In this document: piece by piece, positions 6,461 through 12,782 of the stretch
Numbering within the stretch: position 1 is the first letter of the stretch
How the letters are laid out: each line of letters starts with the position of its first letter
Assembly (NCBI GenBank): GCA_045531755.1
Contig: JAZSEP010000035.1
Span: 1 to 17,184, forward strand
Length of the DNA: 17,184 nucleotides
Reading direction: 5' to 3'
DNA from: UBA11540 sp045531755
GTDB taxonomy: Bacteria > Bacillota > Clostridia > Oscillospirales > Ruminococcaceae
Notes under the pieces: model-generated
Told to the model about the DNA's origin: nothing
Databases searched by the model: none
What the model saw: the letters and a program-made list of their open reading frames with translations, nothing else
Translations under genes and position numbers: made by a program

Positions 6461-6895
6461 TTAATATTTTGAATTGGCAGAGCCTCTTCGGCTGAATCCG
6501 CCTCTCTTGGAGTCCACCGAACGTTTGAGGTCCGACATCTTTTCGTCGCTCGTTTGTTTAAACTTATTCATCATATCCTCGAAGGACATGGGCGCATTAT
6601 TCTTTTTATGAAAGTCGCTATTGTAGTTCTGGCGCGGTGCTCTCTGGGGTTCCCTTGCAGGCTCCTCTGCGCGTTTTATCGAAAGGCTTATCTTGCCGTC
6701 CTCTCCTATCGAAAGAACCTTGACCTTAACGACCTGATTCTCCTTGAGGTGTTCTTTTATATCCTTTACATAGGTTGAAGATACCTCGGAGATATGTACC
6801 ATTCCGGTCTTTTTGCCTTCAAGCTCAACAAACGCACCAAAGTTTGTTATACCTGTTATCTTTCCCTCTACCACACTACCAACAGTAAGCTGCAT
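6461..6895 (-). CDS. yabR: S1 RNA-binding domain protein, YabR family
   Basis: A 144-residue RNA-binding protein. Residues 1-75 form one S1 domain with the usual signature (VGSVVEGKITGITNFGAFVEL, GMVHISEVS, VKVKVLSIGEDGKISLSIK). The C-terminal 65 residues are charged and low-complexity, ending in KRGGFSRRGSANSKY, probably disordered and RNA-binding. In Bacillus subtilis yabR follows divIC, exactly as here. Its role is not well defined; related S1 proteins associate with ribosomes. ATG at 6893-6895 is preceded by AAAGGA with a rather long spacer of about 12 bases. It is the last gene of the series and is followed by a terminator. Confidence 0.88.
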   Translation of the reverse strand: MQLTVGSVVEGKITGITNFGAFVELEGKKTGMVHISEVSSTYVKDIKEHLKENQVVKVKVLSIGEDGKISLSIKRAEEPAREPQRAPRQNYNSDFHKKNNAPMSFEDMMNKFKQTSDEKMSDLKRSVDSKRGGFSRRGSANSKY

Positions 6896-6931
6896 AAAAA
6901 ATTGTTATCCTTTCGTCAAGCCGGTCTTGCG

Positions 6932-7213
6932 TCAGCCTGTAATACTGTAAAAAACACGCTCTTCAGGTCTTGCAAAGCCAAGCTTTTCACGGGCATATTT
7001 CTCGATATAAGTCTGTTCGTCATCCTCGGAAAGAAGACGCTGACTTTCGAGATTTTCCTGTGTTTGCTCCTCTATCTGTCGACTAAGACTGTCAAGCTGA
7101 GTTTGTTTGCCGTTTATCTGTGAATGGACGTCGATGAGTGCTATGCATATAGAGATTACAACCACTGCTAATATAATTGTAACCAAGAGACTGCTTGATT
7201 TGCTCTTTTGCAT
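6932..7213 (-). CDS. divIC: Septum formation initiator DivIC/FtsB family
   Basis: A 93-residue bitopic division protein. Residues 1-7 are cytoplasmic, about 8-27 span the membrane (LLVTIILAVVVISICIALI), 30-62 look like a coiled coil (HSQINGKQTQLDSLSRQIEEQ), and the end carries the family motif YIEKYAREKLGFARPEERVF. DivIC works with FtsL and DivIB in the divisome to activate septal wall synthesis. ATG at 7211-7213 has GGAGG eight bases upstream; a GTG five codons earlier overlaps that site and is rejected. Its position between yabQ and yabR matches Bacillus. A sigma-A-type promoter at 7251-7280 would allow expression in growing cells independent of the sporulation genes upstream. Confidence 0.92.
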   Translation of the reverse strand: MQKSKSSSLLVTIILAVVVISICIALIDVHSQINGKQTQLDSLSRQIEEQTQENLESQRLLSEDDEQTYIEKYAREKLGFARPEERVFYSITG

Positions 7214-7250
7214 ATTTCCGCCCTCCACTCAAACATTTTGACACACTAAT

Positions 7251-7280
7251 ATTATACTACATCTGTTTGTCAATTTTCAA
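7251..7280 (-). promoter_or_regulatory. Sigma-A-type promoter for divIC-yabR overlapping the end of yabQ
   Basis: On the minus strand TTGAAA (7280-7275) and a perfect TATAAT (7256-7251) are 18 bases apart. The -35 and spacer lie in the last yabQ codons and the -10 directly follows its TAG stop. Transcription would start near 7244, giving a leader of about 30 bases to the divIC ATG. A second TTGACA nearby (7274-7269 on the minus strand) is too close to this -10 to pair with it. Confidence 0.6.
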
Positions 7281-7724
7281 GTGCTTTTTGAAAATATAGC
7301 GGCGTTTTTTCACGGTTTTTTCTTTTTTCGCCTTGATTTTAGTTTTGACCGCCTTGAAAAGCTTTGCAAGCGGGGTGAAAACAAACCGAAAGACTCTTTT
7401 TATGAGATTAATTATCGCTTTTGAAAGCTTCATTACAGCTCTGCCGACCGTGAAATAGTATATCGTAAATCCCAAAAGCTCCCCTATCAACACGAAGAAG
7501 CGGACCTCTCCGTTATTGAAGGTTATCACAAACACAAAGGTCAGAATCAGCGCGATGAGTGAGAAGATGACGTCTTCAACAAAAACAGCGATATGCCTTG
7601 CCCCGAAGGCTATGCGGATTATTCTGAAAACGTCGTATATGGCACAAAGCAAAATGCCGAGCGCCATAGCATACAGAAAGGTGATTGTCTGTTGTGTGAC
7701 GGTTGTTCCAAAGTATCCTGTCAT
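7257..7724 (-). CDS. yabQ: Spore cortex biosynthesis protein YabQ
   Basis: A 155-residue membrane protein. Three hydrophobic segments (about residues 12-32, 45-70 and 74-95) precede a very basic tail (FRFVFTPLAKLFKAVKTKIKAKKEKTVKKRRYIFKK), the plan of YabQ. In Bacillus subtilis YabQ is a sigma-E-dependent protein of the outer forespore membrane needed for cortex synthesis. ATG at 7722-7724 is preferred because AGGTGA lies about eight bases upstream. A GTG at 7734-7736 overlaps the yabP stop but lacks a ribosome site, and would add only four residues. The yabP stop lies eight bases before the chosen start, so both are translated from one message. Confidence 0.88.
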   Translation of the reverse strand: MTGYFGTTVTQQTITFLYAMALGILLCAIYDVFRIIRIAFGARHIAVFVEDVIFSLIALILTFVFVITFNNGEVRFFVLIGELLGFTIYYFTVGRAVMKLSKAIINLIKRVFRFVFTPLAKLFKAVKTKIKAKKEKTVKKRRYIFKKHLKIDKQM

Positions 7725-7732
7725 AGCTTTTC

Positions 7733-8014
7733 TCACCTGAAAAGCTTCGAGAGAAAACTACCTTTGTTTTGGGTGGCGTTGGTATAGACAAGGGTATATA
7801 TGGTGCCCTCAATCTCCATATCTCCGCTTTCTACGCTGAGGTTATTTATATGCAGGTTTTCACCCTTTATAGTAAGCTGTCCCATATCGGTATACATAAC
7901 TATCAGCTGTTCATCAAAGCTGTCCACGTCGGTCACAGCGGAAACCGTGAGCTTCTTTCTGTTTTCTATTACAAGATTGTGGGTTCGTTTTGGTTGATTT
8001 TTTTCTTCTGTCAT
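7733..8014 (-). CDS. yabP: Sporulation protein YabP
   Basis: A 93-residue YabP-family protein: KRTHNLVIENRKKLTVSAVTDVDSFDEQLIVMYTDMGQLTIKGENLHINNL is the family signature, followed by a short tail ending FLSKLFR. In Bacillus subtilis yabP is under sigma-E, in an operon with yabQ, and is needed for efficient spore formation. ATG at 8012-8014 has a strong GGAGG (8028-8024), but this site is inside the stem of the hairpin at 8021-8062, so translation may depend on RNA folding. A sigma-E-like promoter lies just upstream. The gene order rqcP-yabP-yabQ-divIC is that of Bacillus. Confidence 0.92.
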   Translation of the reverse strand: MTEEKNQPKRTHNLVIENRKKLTVSAVTDVDSFDEQLIVMYTDMGQLTIKGENLHINNLSVESGDMEIEGTIYTLVYTNATQNKGSFLSKLFR

Positions 8015-8020
8015 AATATT

Positions 8021-8062
8021 AAGCCTCCGTCATATTTTTAGTAAATAATATGACAAAGGCTT
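8021..8062 (-). promoter_or_regulatory. RNA hairpin burying the yabP Shine-Dalgarno site
   Basis: In the minus-strand RNA, 8062-8047 pairs with 8036-8021 over 16 bases with no bulge, closing a 10-base loop. The yabP GGAGG pairs with CCUUU in the opposite arm through three standard and two G-U pairs. The plus strand cannot pair there (C opposite A), so the structure is specific to the mRNA strand. No T run follows the stem, so it does not look like a terminator. It probably limits yabP translation until it is opened or processed. Confidence 0.7.
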
Positions 8063-8064
8063 TT

Positions 8065-8092
8065 GATGTATGACTATTCAATTACGGTATAA
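8065..8092 (-). promoter_or_regulatory. Sigma-E-like promoter for yabP-yabQ
   Basis: On the minus strand CATACATC (8072-8065) matches the sigma-E -10 consensus CATACAHT in seven of eight positions and starts one base past the rqcP stop. TTATACC (8092-8086), 13 bases upstream, is a weak -35 and the spacing is one to two bases shorter than usual. Start of transcription would fall near 8060, close to the 5' base of the yabP hairpin. Sigma-E control of yabP in Bacillus supports the assignment. Confidence 0.45.
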
Positions 8093-8316
8093 TTGTCGGC
8101 GGCGGTGTCCTTGGTTGCAAATTCGCTGACCTTGAGCACTTTGATTTTGAGTGGTCTTGAGCCAAGGTTTATCTCTATAACGTCGTTTTCCTTGACGTCG
8201 TAGGACGCACGGGCAACCTTGCCGTTTACGGAAACTCTTCCCGCATCACAGGCTTCGTTTGCGATAGTGCGCCGTTTTATGAGGCGTGTTACCTTGAGGT
8301 ATTTATCAAGTCGCAT
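8074..8316 (-). CDS. rqcP: RNA-binding S4 domain protein RqcP (YabO)
   Basis: An 80-residue protein that is almost entirely one S4 domain: MRLDKYLKVTRLIKRRTIAN, DAGRVSVNGKVARASYDVKENDVIEI. This is RqcP (YabO, Hsp15-like), which in Bacillus subtilis works with RqcH on obstructed large ribosomal subunits to add Ala tails to stalled nascent chains. The ATG at 8314-8316 has AAGGAG seven bases upstream, and the preceding gene ends 10 bases away. It is a growth-phase gene placed directly before the sporulation genes yabP-yabQ, which explains why a separate promoter and translational control might be needed there. Confidence 0.93.
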   Translation of the reverse strand: MRLDKYLKVTRLIKRRTIANEACDAGRVSVNGKVARASYDVKENDVIEINLGSRPLKIKVLKVSEFATKDTAADNYTVIE

Positions 8317-8326
8317 TTTGTTCTCC

Positions 8327-9472
8327 TTATTTTATCTGTTGTATCTGGGTGAAGGTCAAAAGGAAGGTTTCGGTCTGACCGCAGGCGATACCGATGGAAT
8401 CGGTGAGGTCTGTATAGCGTGTCAGCTCGTTGAAATTGCGGTCATACACCCTGAGGGTTTCGTTTTCGAGCACGTAGACCTGTGTAGCGTTGTGCTGTGC
8501 GGTCTTGAACTCCCTGGAAACCTTGGTGCTTGCTCCTGCATTTTTCGCATCGTGGAGCATCGTTGCGGTGTATTCGCCTTCCTTTTCACAGATGACAAAC
8601 GCGCCGTATCTATTGAGGTTGTAGTAGTAGAGCTTACCCGTGTAGGAATAGTTGAAGAGAATTTTTCCGTTTGGGTCCATTATTATCGTTCTGTCGTCGC
8701 ACAGAAGAAGGATATTTCCGTTGTCAAGATAGCTTATTGCTATTGCCGACGAGCCTGCAAATTCCACGTCTGCCACCACGGGCTCCTGCTCGTTTTTGAG
8801 GTCCAATATACGAAGGGTCGTTTTAACAAGTCCGTCCTCGGAATATAGTCCCGTTGCGGCTACGCGAGAAGAGTCCTCTGAAAAAGCAACTGTGTTTATA
8901 TAGTTATTGACGCTCTTCCACGAAGCTATCTGGGTATCTTTTTTGCTTCTCACCACAAGCTCGGTGAGGTATTTAGACGATGCTGATGCTATGGCGTAGC
9001 TTCCGTTTGGGGCAACGTTTGCGGCGATAATCTGATTATCGTGCTCTGCATTTGAAACTACCGAGGTGCCGTTTAAAAGCATATACGAATAGTATCCGAC
9101 GTCATAGACAATTCCGCGGTTTTGATTTATGCGGACACAGGGGTTTGTGCAATCGTGGCCGTCCTGTACCGAAAGGGTTCCGTATTTATCATAGACGATA
9201 ACCTCGGTGTCGGTTATCAGTGCCACGTCCTCGTTAAAGGCAACTATGTTATTGGGGGTTGAGCCTGTGATTGTTACGGGGTATCCCTTTGGAGCTTCCA
9301 CAAGTCCGAGCGACTCGAGAATGCTGATGCCAAAAAAGGTTTCATAGAGCAAGACGAAGCCCATTGCAAGCGCAACGACCAAGCAGACTACCGTTATCTT
9401 TATAGCGGTGCGCTTTCTTTCTTTTTTCTGTTTTTTCTTTCGGTATTCCTGTATATCCTTTACTTCAGCCAC
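8327..9472 (-). CDS. Membrane-anchored beta-propeller-like protein, DUF5711 family
   Basis: A 381-residue protein. The first 22 residues are very basic (EYRKKKQKKERKRTAIK), one membrane segment spans about 23-45, and the remaining 330 residues form an extracytoplasmic domain of repeated short beta-strand units (NNIVAFNEDVALITDTEVIVYDKYG, NTVAFSEDSSRVAATGLY, AISYLDNGNILLLCDDRTIIMDPNG), consistent with a seven- or eight-bladed propeller. This organisation fits DUF5711 proteins of Clostridia, for which I know no function. The start is GTG at 9470-9472 with GAGGTG five bases upstream. The truA stop is nine bases away and rqcP follows after 10 bases, so it is fully embedded in the operon. A scaffold or binding role at the cell surface is conceivable, not shown. 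Confidence 0.85.
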   Translation of the reverse strand: MAEVKDIQEYRKKKQKKERKRTAIKITVVCLVVALAMGFVLLYETFFGISILESLGLVEAPKGYPVTITGSTPNNIVAFNEDVALITDTEVIVYDKYGTLSVQDGHDCTNPCVRINQNRGIVYDVGYYSYMLLNGTSVVSNAEHDNQIIAANVAPNGSYAIASASSKYLTELVVRSKKDTQIASWKSVNNYINTVAFSEDSSRVAATGLYSEDGLVKTTLRILDLKNEQEPVVADVEFAGSSAIAISYLDNGNILLLCDDRTIIMDPNGKILFNYSYTGKLYYYNLNRYGAFVICEKEGEYTATMLHDAKNAGASTKVSREFKTAQHNATQVYVLENETLRVYDRNFNELTRYTDLTDSIGIACGQTETFLLTFTQIQQIK

Positions 9473-9481
9473 GTTTTCACC

Positions 9482-10216
9482 TCAGTATTCTACTCTGTTG
9501 AGATACAGTCCGCAGGCAGGCGCTGTAATTCCCGCCTTCGTTCTGTCAAGGCTTTCGATTATTTCGGGGATTTCGTCCTCCCCTATCTTTTCCTGTGCCA
9601 CACCCAGAAGCGTGCCAACCATTATACGAACCATATTGTACAAAAAGCCGTTTCCGCTTACGGTGAAGGTCACGATATCGCCGTCACGCGAAACCTCGCT
9701 TTTATATATTGTTCTCACGCTGTCGCGTTCTTTTGTGTCTTCCTTTCGAAACGCTGCAAAATCGTGGGTGCCGATAAAATGCTTTGCAGCGCGATTGAGC
9801 TTTTCTTCATCGAGAGGATACTTATACTCAAGCAAAAGGTTGTGCATAAATGGGTTTTTGACCGAAGAATTGAGTATTTTATACACGTATTCCTTTTCCT
9901 TTGCGCAGTATCTCGCGTGGAAATCCTCTGCCACCTCTTTACAGGAAAGCACCGCGATATCGTGCGGAAGATGGTGGTTTAAAGCTGCGACAAAGCGCTC
10001 ACATTCTATTGGGTTTTCGGTGTGCATATTGAAAAAGAAGCTATTGGCGTGAACGCCTGAATCAGTACGGGAACAGCCTATTACGTTCTCCCGTTTACCG
10101 ATTATGCGCTCGATAGCGTCCTGTACTACCTCTTCGACGGTAATGGCGTTATCCTGCACCTGAAAACCGTGGTAGGCGCTTCCGTTATATGCAATTTCCA
10201 CCAGCAGATTGCGCAT
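9482..10216 (-). CDS. truA: tRNA pseudouridine(38-40) synthase TruA
   Basis: A 244-residue enzyme that isomerises uridines 38-40 in the anticodon stem-loop of many tRNAs. The catalytic aspartate is D52 in GCSRTDSGVHA. Other conserved parts are MRNLLVEIAYNGSAYHGFQ at the N-terminus, DFHARYCAKEKEYVYKI, THDFAAFRKEDTKERDSVRTI and GNGFLYNMVRIMVGTLL. ATG at 10214-10216 has GGAG seven bases upstream; a longer reading from 10255 is rejected because it would run into ecfT and lacks family similarity. It follows ecfT after 13 bases, the usual ecfA1-ecfA2-ecfT-truA order of Firmicutes. Confidence 0.97.
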   Translation of the reverse strand: MRNLLVEIAYNGSAYHGFQVQDNAITVEEVVQDAIERIIGKRENVIGCSRTDSGVHANSFFFNMHTENPIECERFVAALNHHLPHDIAVLSCKEVAEDFHARYCAKEKEYVYKILNSSVKNPFMHNLLLEYKYPLDEEKLNRAAKHFIGTHDFAAFRKEDTKERDSVRTIYKSEVSRDGDIVTFTVSGNGFLYNMVRIMVGTLLGVAQEKIGEDEIPEIIESLDRTKAGITAPACGLYLNRVEY

Positions 10217-10229
10217 CAGAAATCTCCAT

Positions 10230-11045
10230 TCATAGTATTGATGGGACGAAAACATTGATGAGTATCACAAGGGCTATGCAAACCACCGCAACCAAAACAG
10301 CCCAAAAATCGCGTTTTGAGAGACTGAGCTGTTTCATTCTTGTTCTTCCTTCTCCGCCGTGATAGCATCTGCATTCCATCGCAAGCGCGAGCTCGTCTGC
10401 TCGTCTGAAGGAAGAAACGAAAAGCGGAATCAAAATCGGGATGAAGGACTTTATTTTGTCTAAAAACTTGCCTGAGCCGAGGTCTGCTCCTCTTGCCTTC
10501 TGTGCGTTCATTATCTTATCGGTTTCCTCGACGAGAGTGGGTATAAATCTGAGCGCGATGGTCATCATCATAGCAATCTCGTGTGCAGGAAATTTTATCT
10601 TTGCAAGGGGCTTCAGCAGTCTTTCGATTCCGTCGGTGAGGGTTATGGGTGACGTTGTATAGGTCAAAAGTGCTGTGCCGCAGATGAGAGCGATTATCCT
10701 TATTGACATTACCACCGCCATAATAATACCCTTATCGGTGATTGATATTACCCAAATTTTGAAAAGCTCATTTCCCTCTGACAGAAAGAAAATATTAAGC
10801 ACGGAAGTGAAGATGATGATGGGAAGTACGGGCTTCATTGTCTTGACCAGCATACCGAGAGGAAGACGTGAAAGCAAATATGCAGAAAGCATAAAGATTA
10901 TGCCCACTGCCAGTCCGATGGGGTTGGAAGCCACAAAAAGCATAACGATATAAAGCACGGTGAGGATGATTTTTATCCTCGGGTCGAGCTTGTGAACAAC
11001 CGATTTTCCCGGATAGTATTGACCTATTGTTATATCCTTGAGCAC
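10230..11045 (-). CDS. ecfT: Energy-coupling factor transporter transmembrane protein EcfT
   Basis: A 271-residue T component of ECF-type importers, which couples ATP hydrolysis in EcfA1-EcfA2 to vitamin-binding S components. Several membrane helices are evident (for example IILTVLYIVMLFVA, IIIFTSVLNIFFL, DFWAVLVAVVCIALVILINVF). The two coupling motifs that touch the ATPases are visible: AQKARG at about 181-186, and ECRCYHGG at 224-231 where many homologs have EARGYRGG. The start is GTG at 11043-11045, with GGAGG eight bases upstream; this begins VLKDITIGQYYPGKSVVHKLDPR as in relatives. A longer reading to 11120 would overlap ecfA2 and lacks similarity. No S component is encoded in the window, consistent with a shared (group II) module. 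Confidence 0.95.
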   Translation of the reverse strand: MLKDITIGQYYPGKSVVHKLDPRIKIILTVLYIVMLFVASNPIGLAVGIIFMLSAYLLSRLPLGMLVKTMKPVLPIIIFTSVLNIFFLSEGNELFKIWVISITDKGIIMAVVMSIRIIALICGTALLTYTTSPITLTDGIERLLKPLAKIKFPAHEIAMMMTIALRFIPTLVEETDKIMNAQKARGADLGSGKFLDKIKSFIPILIPLFVSSFRRADELALAMECRCYHGGEGRTRMKQLSLSKRDFWAVLVAVVCIALVILINVFVPSIL

Positions 11046-11061
11046 CTGAGTTTCCTCCGAG

Positions 11062-11907
11062 TTAGATGTACTTTGCCAATTCCTTTTTGGCTTGTTCGAG
11101 CGTATAGATGCCTGTATCAACGTCGTAACCGCGTTTCTTGAGTTCGAGAAAAACGCGCGTTATCTGTGGTATATCAAGTCCTATCTCGGCAAGTCTTTCA
11201 GCCTTCGAAAAGACGTTTTCCACAGTGTCGAACATCTCCGCTTCGCCGTGGTTCATTACGAGAACCTTTGAGGCGTATTTTGCTATATCCTCCATACTGT
11301 GCGAAACGAGCAGTATGGTATTTTTCTTTTCCTGATGGTATTCCTTTATCTCGCCGAGAATTTTATCTCTGCCCTTGGGGTCAAGCCCTGCAGTAGGCTC
11401 GTCGAGTATCAGAACCTCGGGGTTCATCGCGATAACTCCTGCGATTGCTGCGCGGCGTTTCTGTCCGCCCGAAAGCTCGAAGGGGGATTTTTCGAGGTGC
11501 TTTTCCTTAAGTCCGACAAATCTTGCGGCTTCGAGCACTCTCTCGTGTATTTCTTCTTCGGAAAGTCCCATGTTTTTCGGGCCGAATGCAATATCCTTAT
11601 AAACCGTTTCCTCGAAAAGCTGATATTCGGGGTATTGAAAAACAAGTCCTACCTTAAAGCGTATTTTTCTGATTTCCTTTTCATTTGCCCACACATCCTC
11701 ATCGTCTATGAAGATTTTGCCCGAGGTGGGCTTTAAAAGTCCGTTAAAATGCTGGATGAGCGTTGATTTTCCCGAGCCTGTGTGGCCGATAATTCCAATA
11801 AACTCACCCTTGTTTATCTCGATATTTACGTTTTTTACCGCAGCCTTTTCAAAAGCAGTTTCCTGCCCGTAAACAAAGCTGAGGTCTTGAGTTTTGATTA
11901 CAGGCAC
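11062..11907 (-). CDS. ecfA2: Energy-coupling factor transporter ATPase EcfA2
   Basis: A 281-residue ABC ATPase. Walker A is GHTGSGKST (41-49), the Q-loop is VFQYPEYQLF, the signature is ELSGGQKRR (144-152), Walker B is VLILDEPT (165-172) and the switch His is in LLVSHSMEDI. The Q-loop form with YPEYQLFEETVYKDIAFGP is typical of EcfA2 rather than EcfA1. The start is GTG at 11905-11907 with AAGGAG ten bases upstream, overlapping the last 10 bases of ecfA1, so translation is coupled. With EcfA1 it forms the heterodimeric motor on EcfT. Confidence 0.96.
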   Translation of the reverse strand: MPVIKTQDLSFVYGQETAFEKAAVKNVNIEINKGEFIGIIGHTGSGKSTLIQHFNGLLKPTSGKIFIDDEDVWANEKEIRKIRFKVGLVFQYPEYQLFEETVYKDIAFGPKNMGLSEEEIHERVLEAARFVGLKEKHLEKSPFELSGGQKRRAAIAGVIAMNPEVLILDEPTAGLDPKGRDKILGEIKEYHQEKKNTILLVSHSMEDIAKYASKVLVMNHGEAEMFDTVENVFSKAERLAEIGLDIPQITRVFLELKKRGYDVDTGIYTLEQAKKELAKYI

Positions 11908-12767
11908 GTTTTTATTACTCCTTTTTTATCCAAAAGCTGTGATATCTGGTCGGCACATTCCTCTGCGGTGAGGGTGTAGCCCTGCACCTCTTTTCCCTCT
12001 TCGCGAAGGTCGTATATTATCTCTGTGCTTTGGGGCACGTCAAGTCCGATATTCTTGAGAAGCTTTACGTTCCAGAAAACCTTTTTCGGCGCGTCGTCAA
12101 GTATAATCTTGCCGTCGTTCATTACGATTACTCTGTCAGCTGTTGCCGCTTCGTCCATATAGTGAGTTATCAGAATTACCGTTATGCCGAATTTTTCGTT
12201 TAATTCGTGGACGGTTTTCATTACCTCGCGTCTGCCGTGAGGGTCAAGCATTGCAGTAGGTTCATCAAGCACTATACAATCGGGGCGCATCGCTATTGTT
12301 CCTGCGATTGCTATCCTTTGCTTTTGACCGCCCGAAAGACGATAAGGCGCGGATTCGCGGTAATCATACATTCCAACTGCCTTGAGCGCGTCGTCAACTC
12401 TTTGGCGGATTTCCGTCGGCTCTACGCCAAGGTTTTCGAGCGCAAAGGCGACGTCCTCTTCAACAACCGAAGCAACTATCTGGTTATCGGGGTTCTGAAA
12501 CACCATTCCGACGTTACGGCGGATGTCGAGAAGCTTGTCCTCGTCTGCGGTATCAACACCTTTAACCAAAACCTTGCCTTGTTGAGGTACTAAAACCGCA
12601 TTGAAAAGCTTTGCAAGGGTTGATTTACCACAGCCGTTATGTCCCAAGACCGCAACGAACTGTCCTTTTTTTATATCAAGAGAGATATCCTTGAGAACCT
12701 CTGTGGTATTATCTTCGTTCTCGTAGCTGAAGGACACGTCCTTCAAGGATATTATACTATCCTGCAC
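11898..12767 (-). CDS. ecfA1: Energy-coupling factor transporter ATPase EcfA1
   Basis: A 289-residue ABC ATPase. Walker A is GHNGCGKST (42-50), Q-loop VFQNPDNQIVASVVEEDVAFALEN, signature LSGGQKQR (144-151), Walker B CIVLDEPT (164-171) and switch His in LITHYMDEA. The QNPDNQ Q-loop marks the EcfA1 half. GTG at 12765-12767 is chosen because GGGTGAT lies just upstream with suitable spacing; a GTG three codons earlier (12774-12776) falls inside that ribosome site and is less likely. The methyltransferase stop is 15 bases upstream, and ecfA2 overlaps the 3' end. In many Firmicutes the ecf genes follow rplQ; here they follow glmM and a methyltransferase. Confidence 0.95.
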   Translation of the reverse strand: MQDSIISLKDVSFSYENEDNTTEVLKDISLDIKKGQFVAVLGHNGCGKSTLAKLFNAVLVPQQGKVLVKGVDTADEDKLLDIRRNVGMVFQNPDNQIVASVVEEDVAFALENLGVEPTEIRQRVDDALKAVGMYDYRESAPYRLSGGQKQRIAIAGTIAMRPDCIVLDEPTAMLDPHGRREVMKTVHELNEKFGITVILITHYMDEAATADRVIVMNDGKIILDDAPKKVFWNVKLLKNIGLDVPQSTEIIYDLREEGKEVQGYTLTAEECADQISQLLDKKGVIKTCL

Positions 12768-12782
12768 TGTTATCACCCGAAT

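Noticed and set aside
8021..8062. Reading the rqcP-yabP hairpin as an intrinsic terminator
   Set aside because: On the coding (minus) strand no T run follows; on the plus strand only TTTT follows, the stem has mismatches and no gene is transcribed into it.
8219..8848. 209-residue plus-strand reading frame
   Set aside because: Antisense to rqcP and the DUF5711-like gene, whose proteins have clear family features; the plus-strand translation has none.
11299..11736. 145-residue plus-strand reading frame
   Set aside because: Antisense to the ATPase core of ecfA2, including its signature and Walker B codons.
11062..12767. ecfA1 and ecfA2 as a recent tandem duplication
   Set aside because: The two are the normal, distinct halves of the ECF heterodimer with different Q-loop signatures, not near-identical copies.
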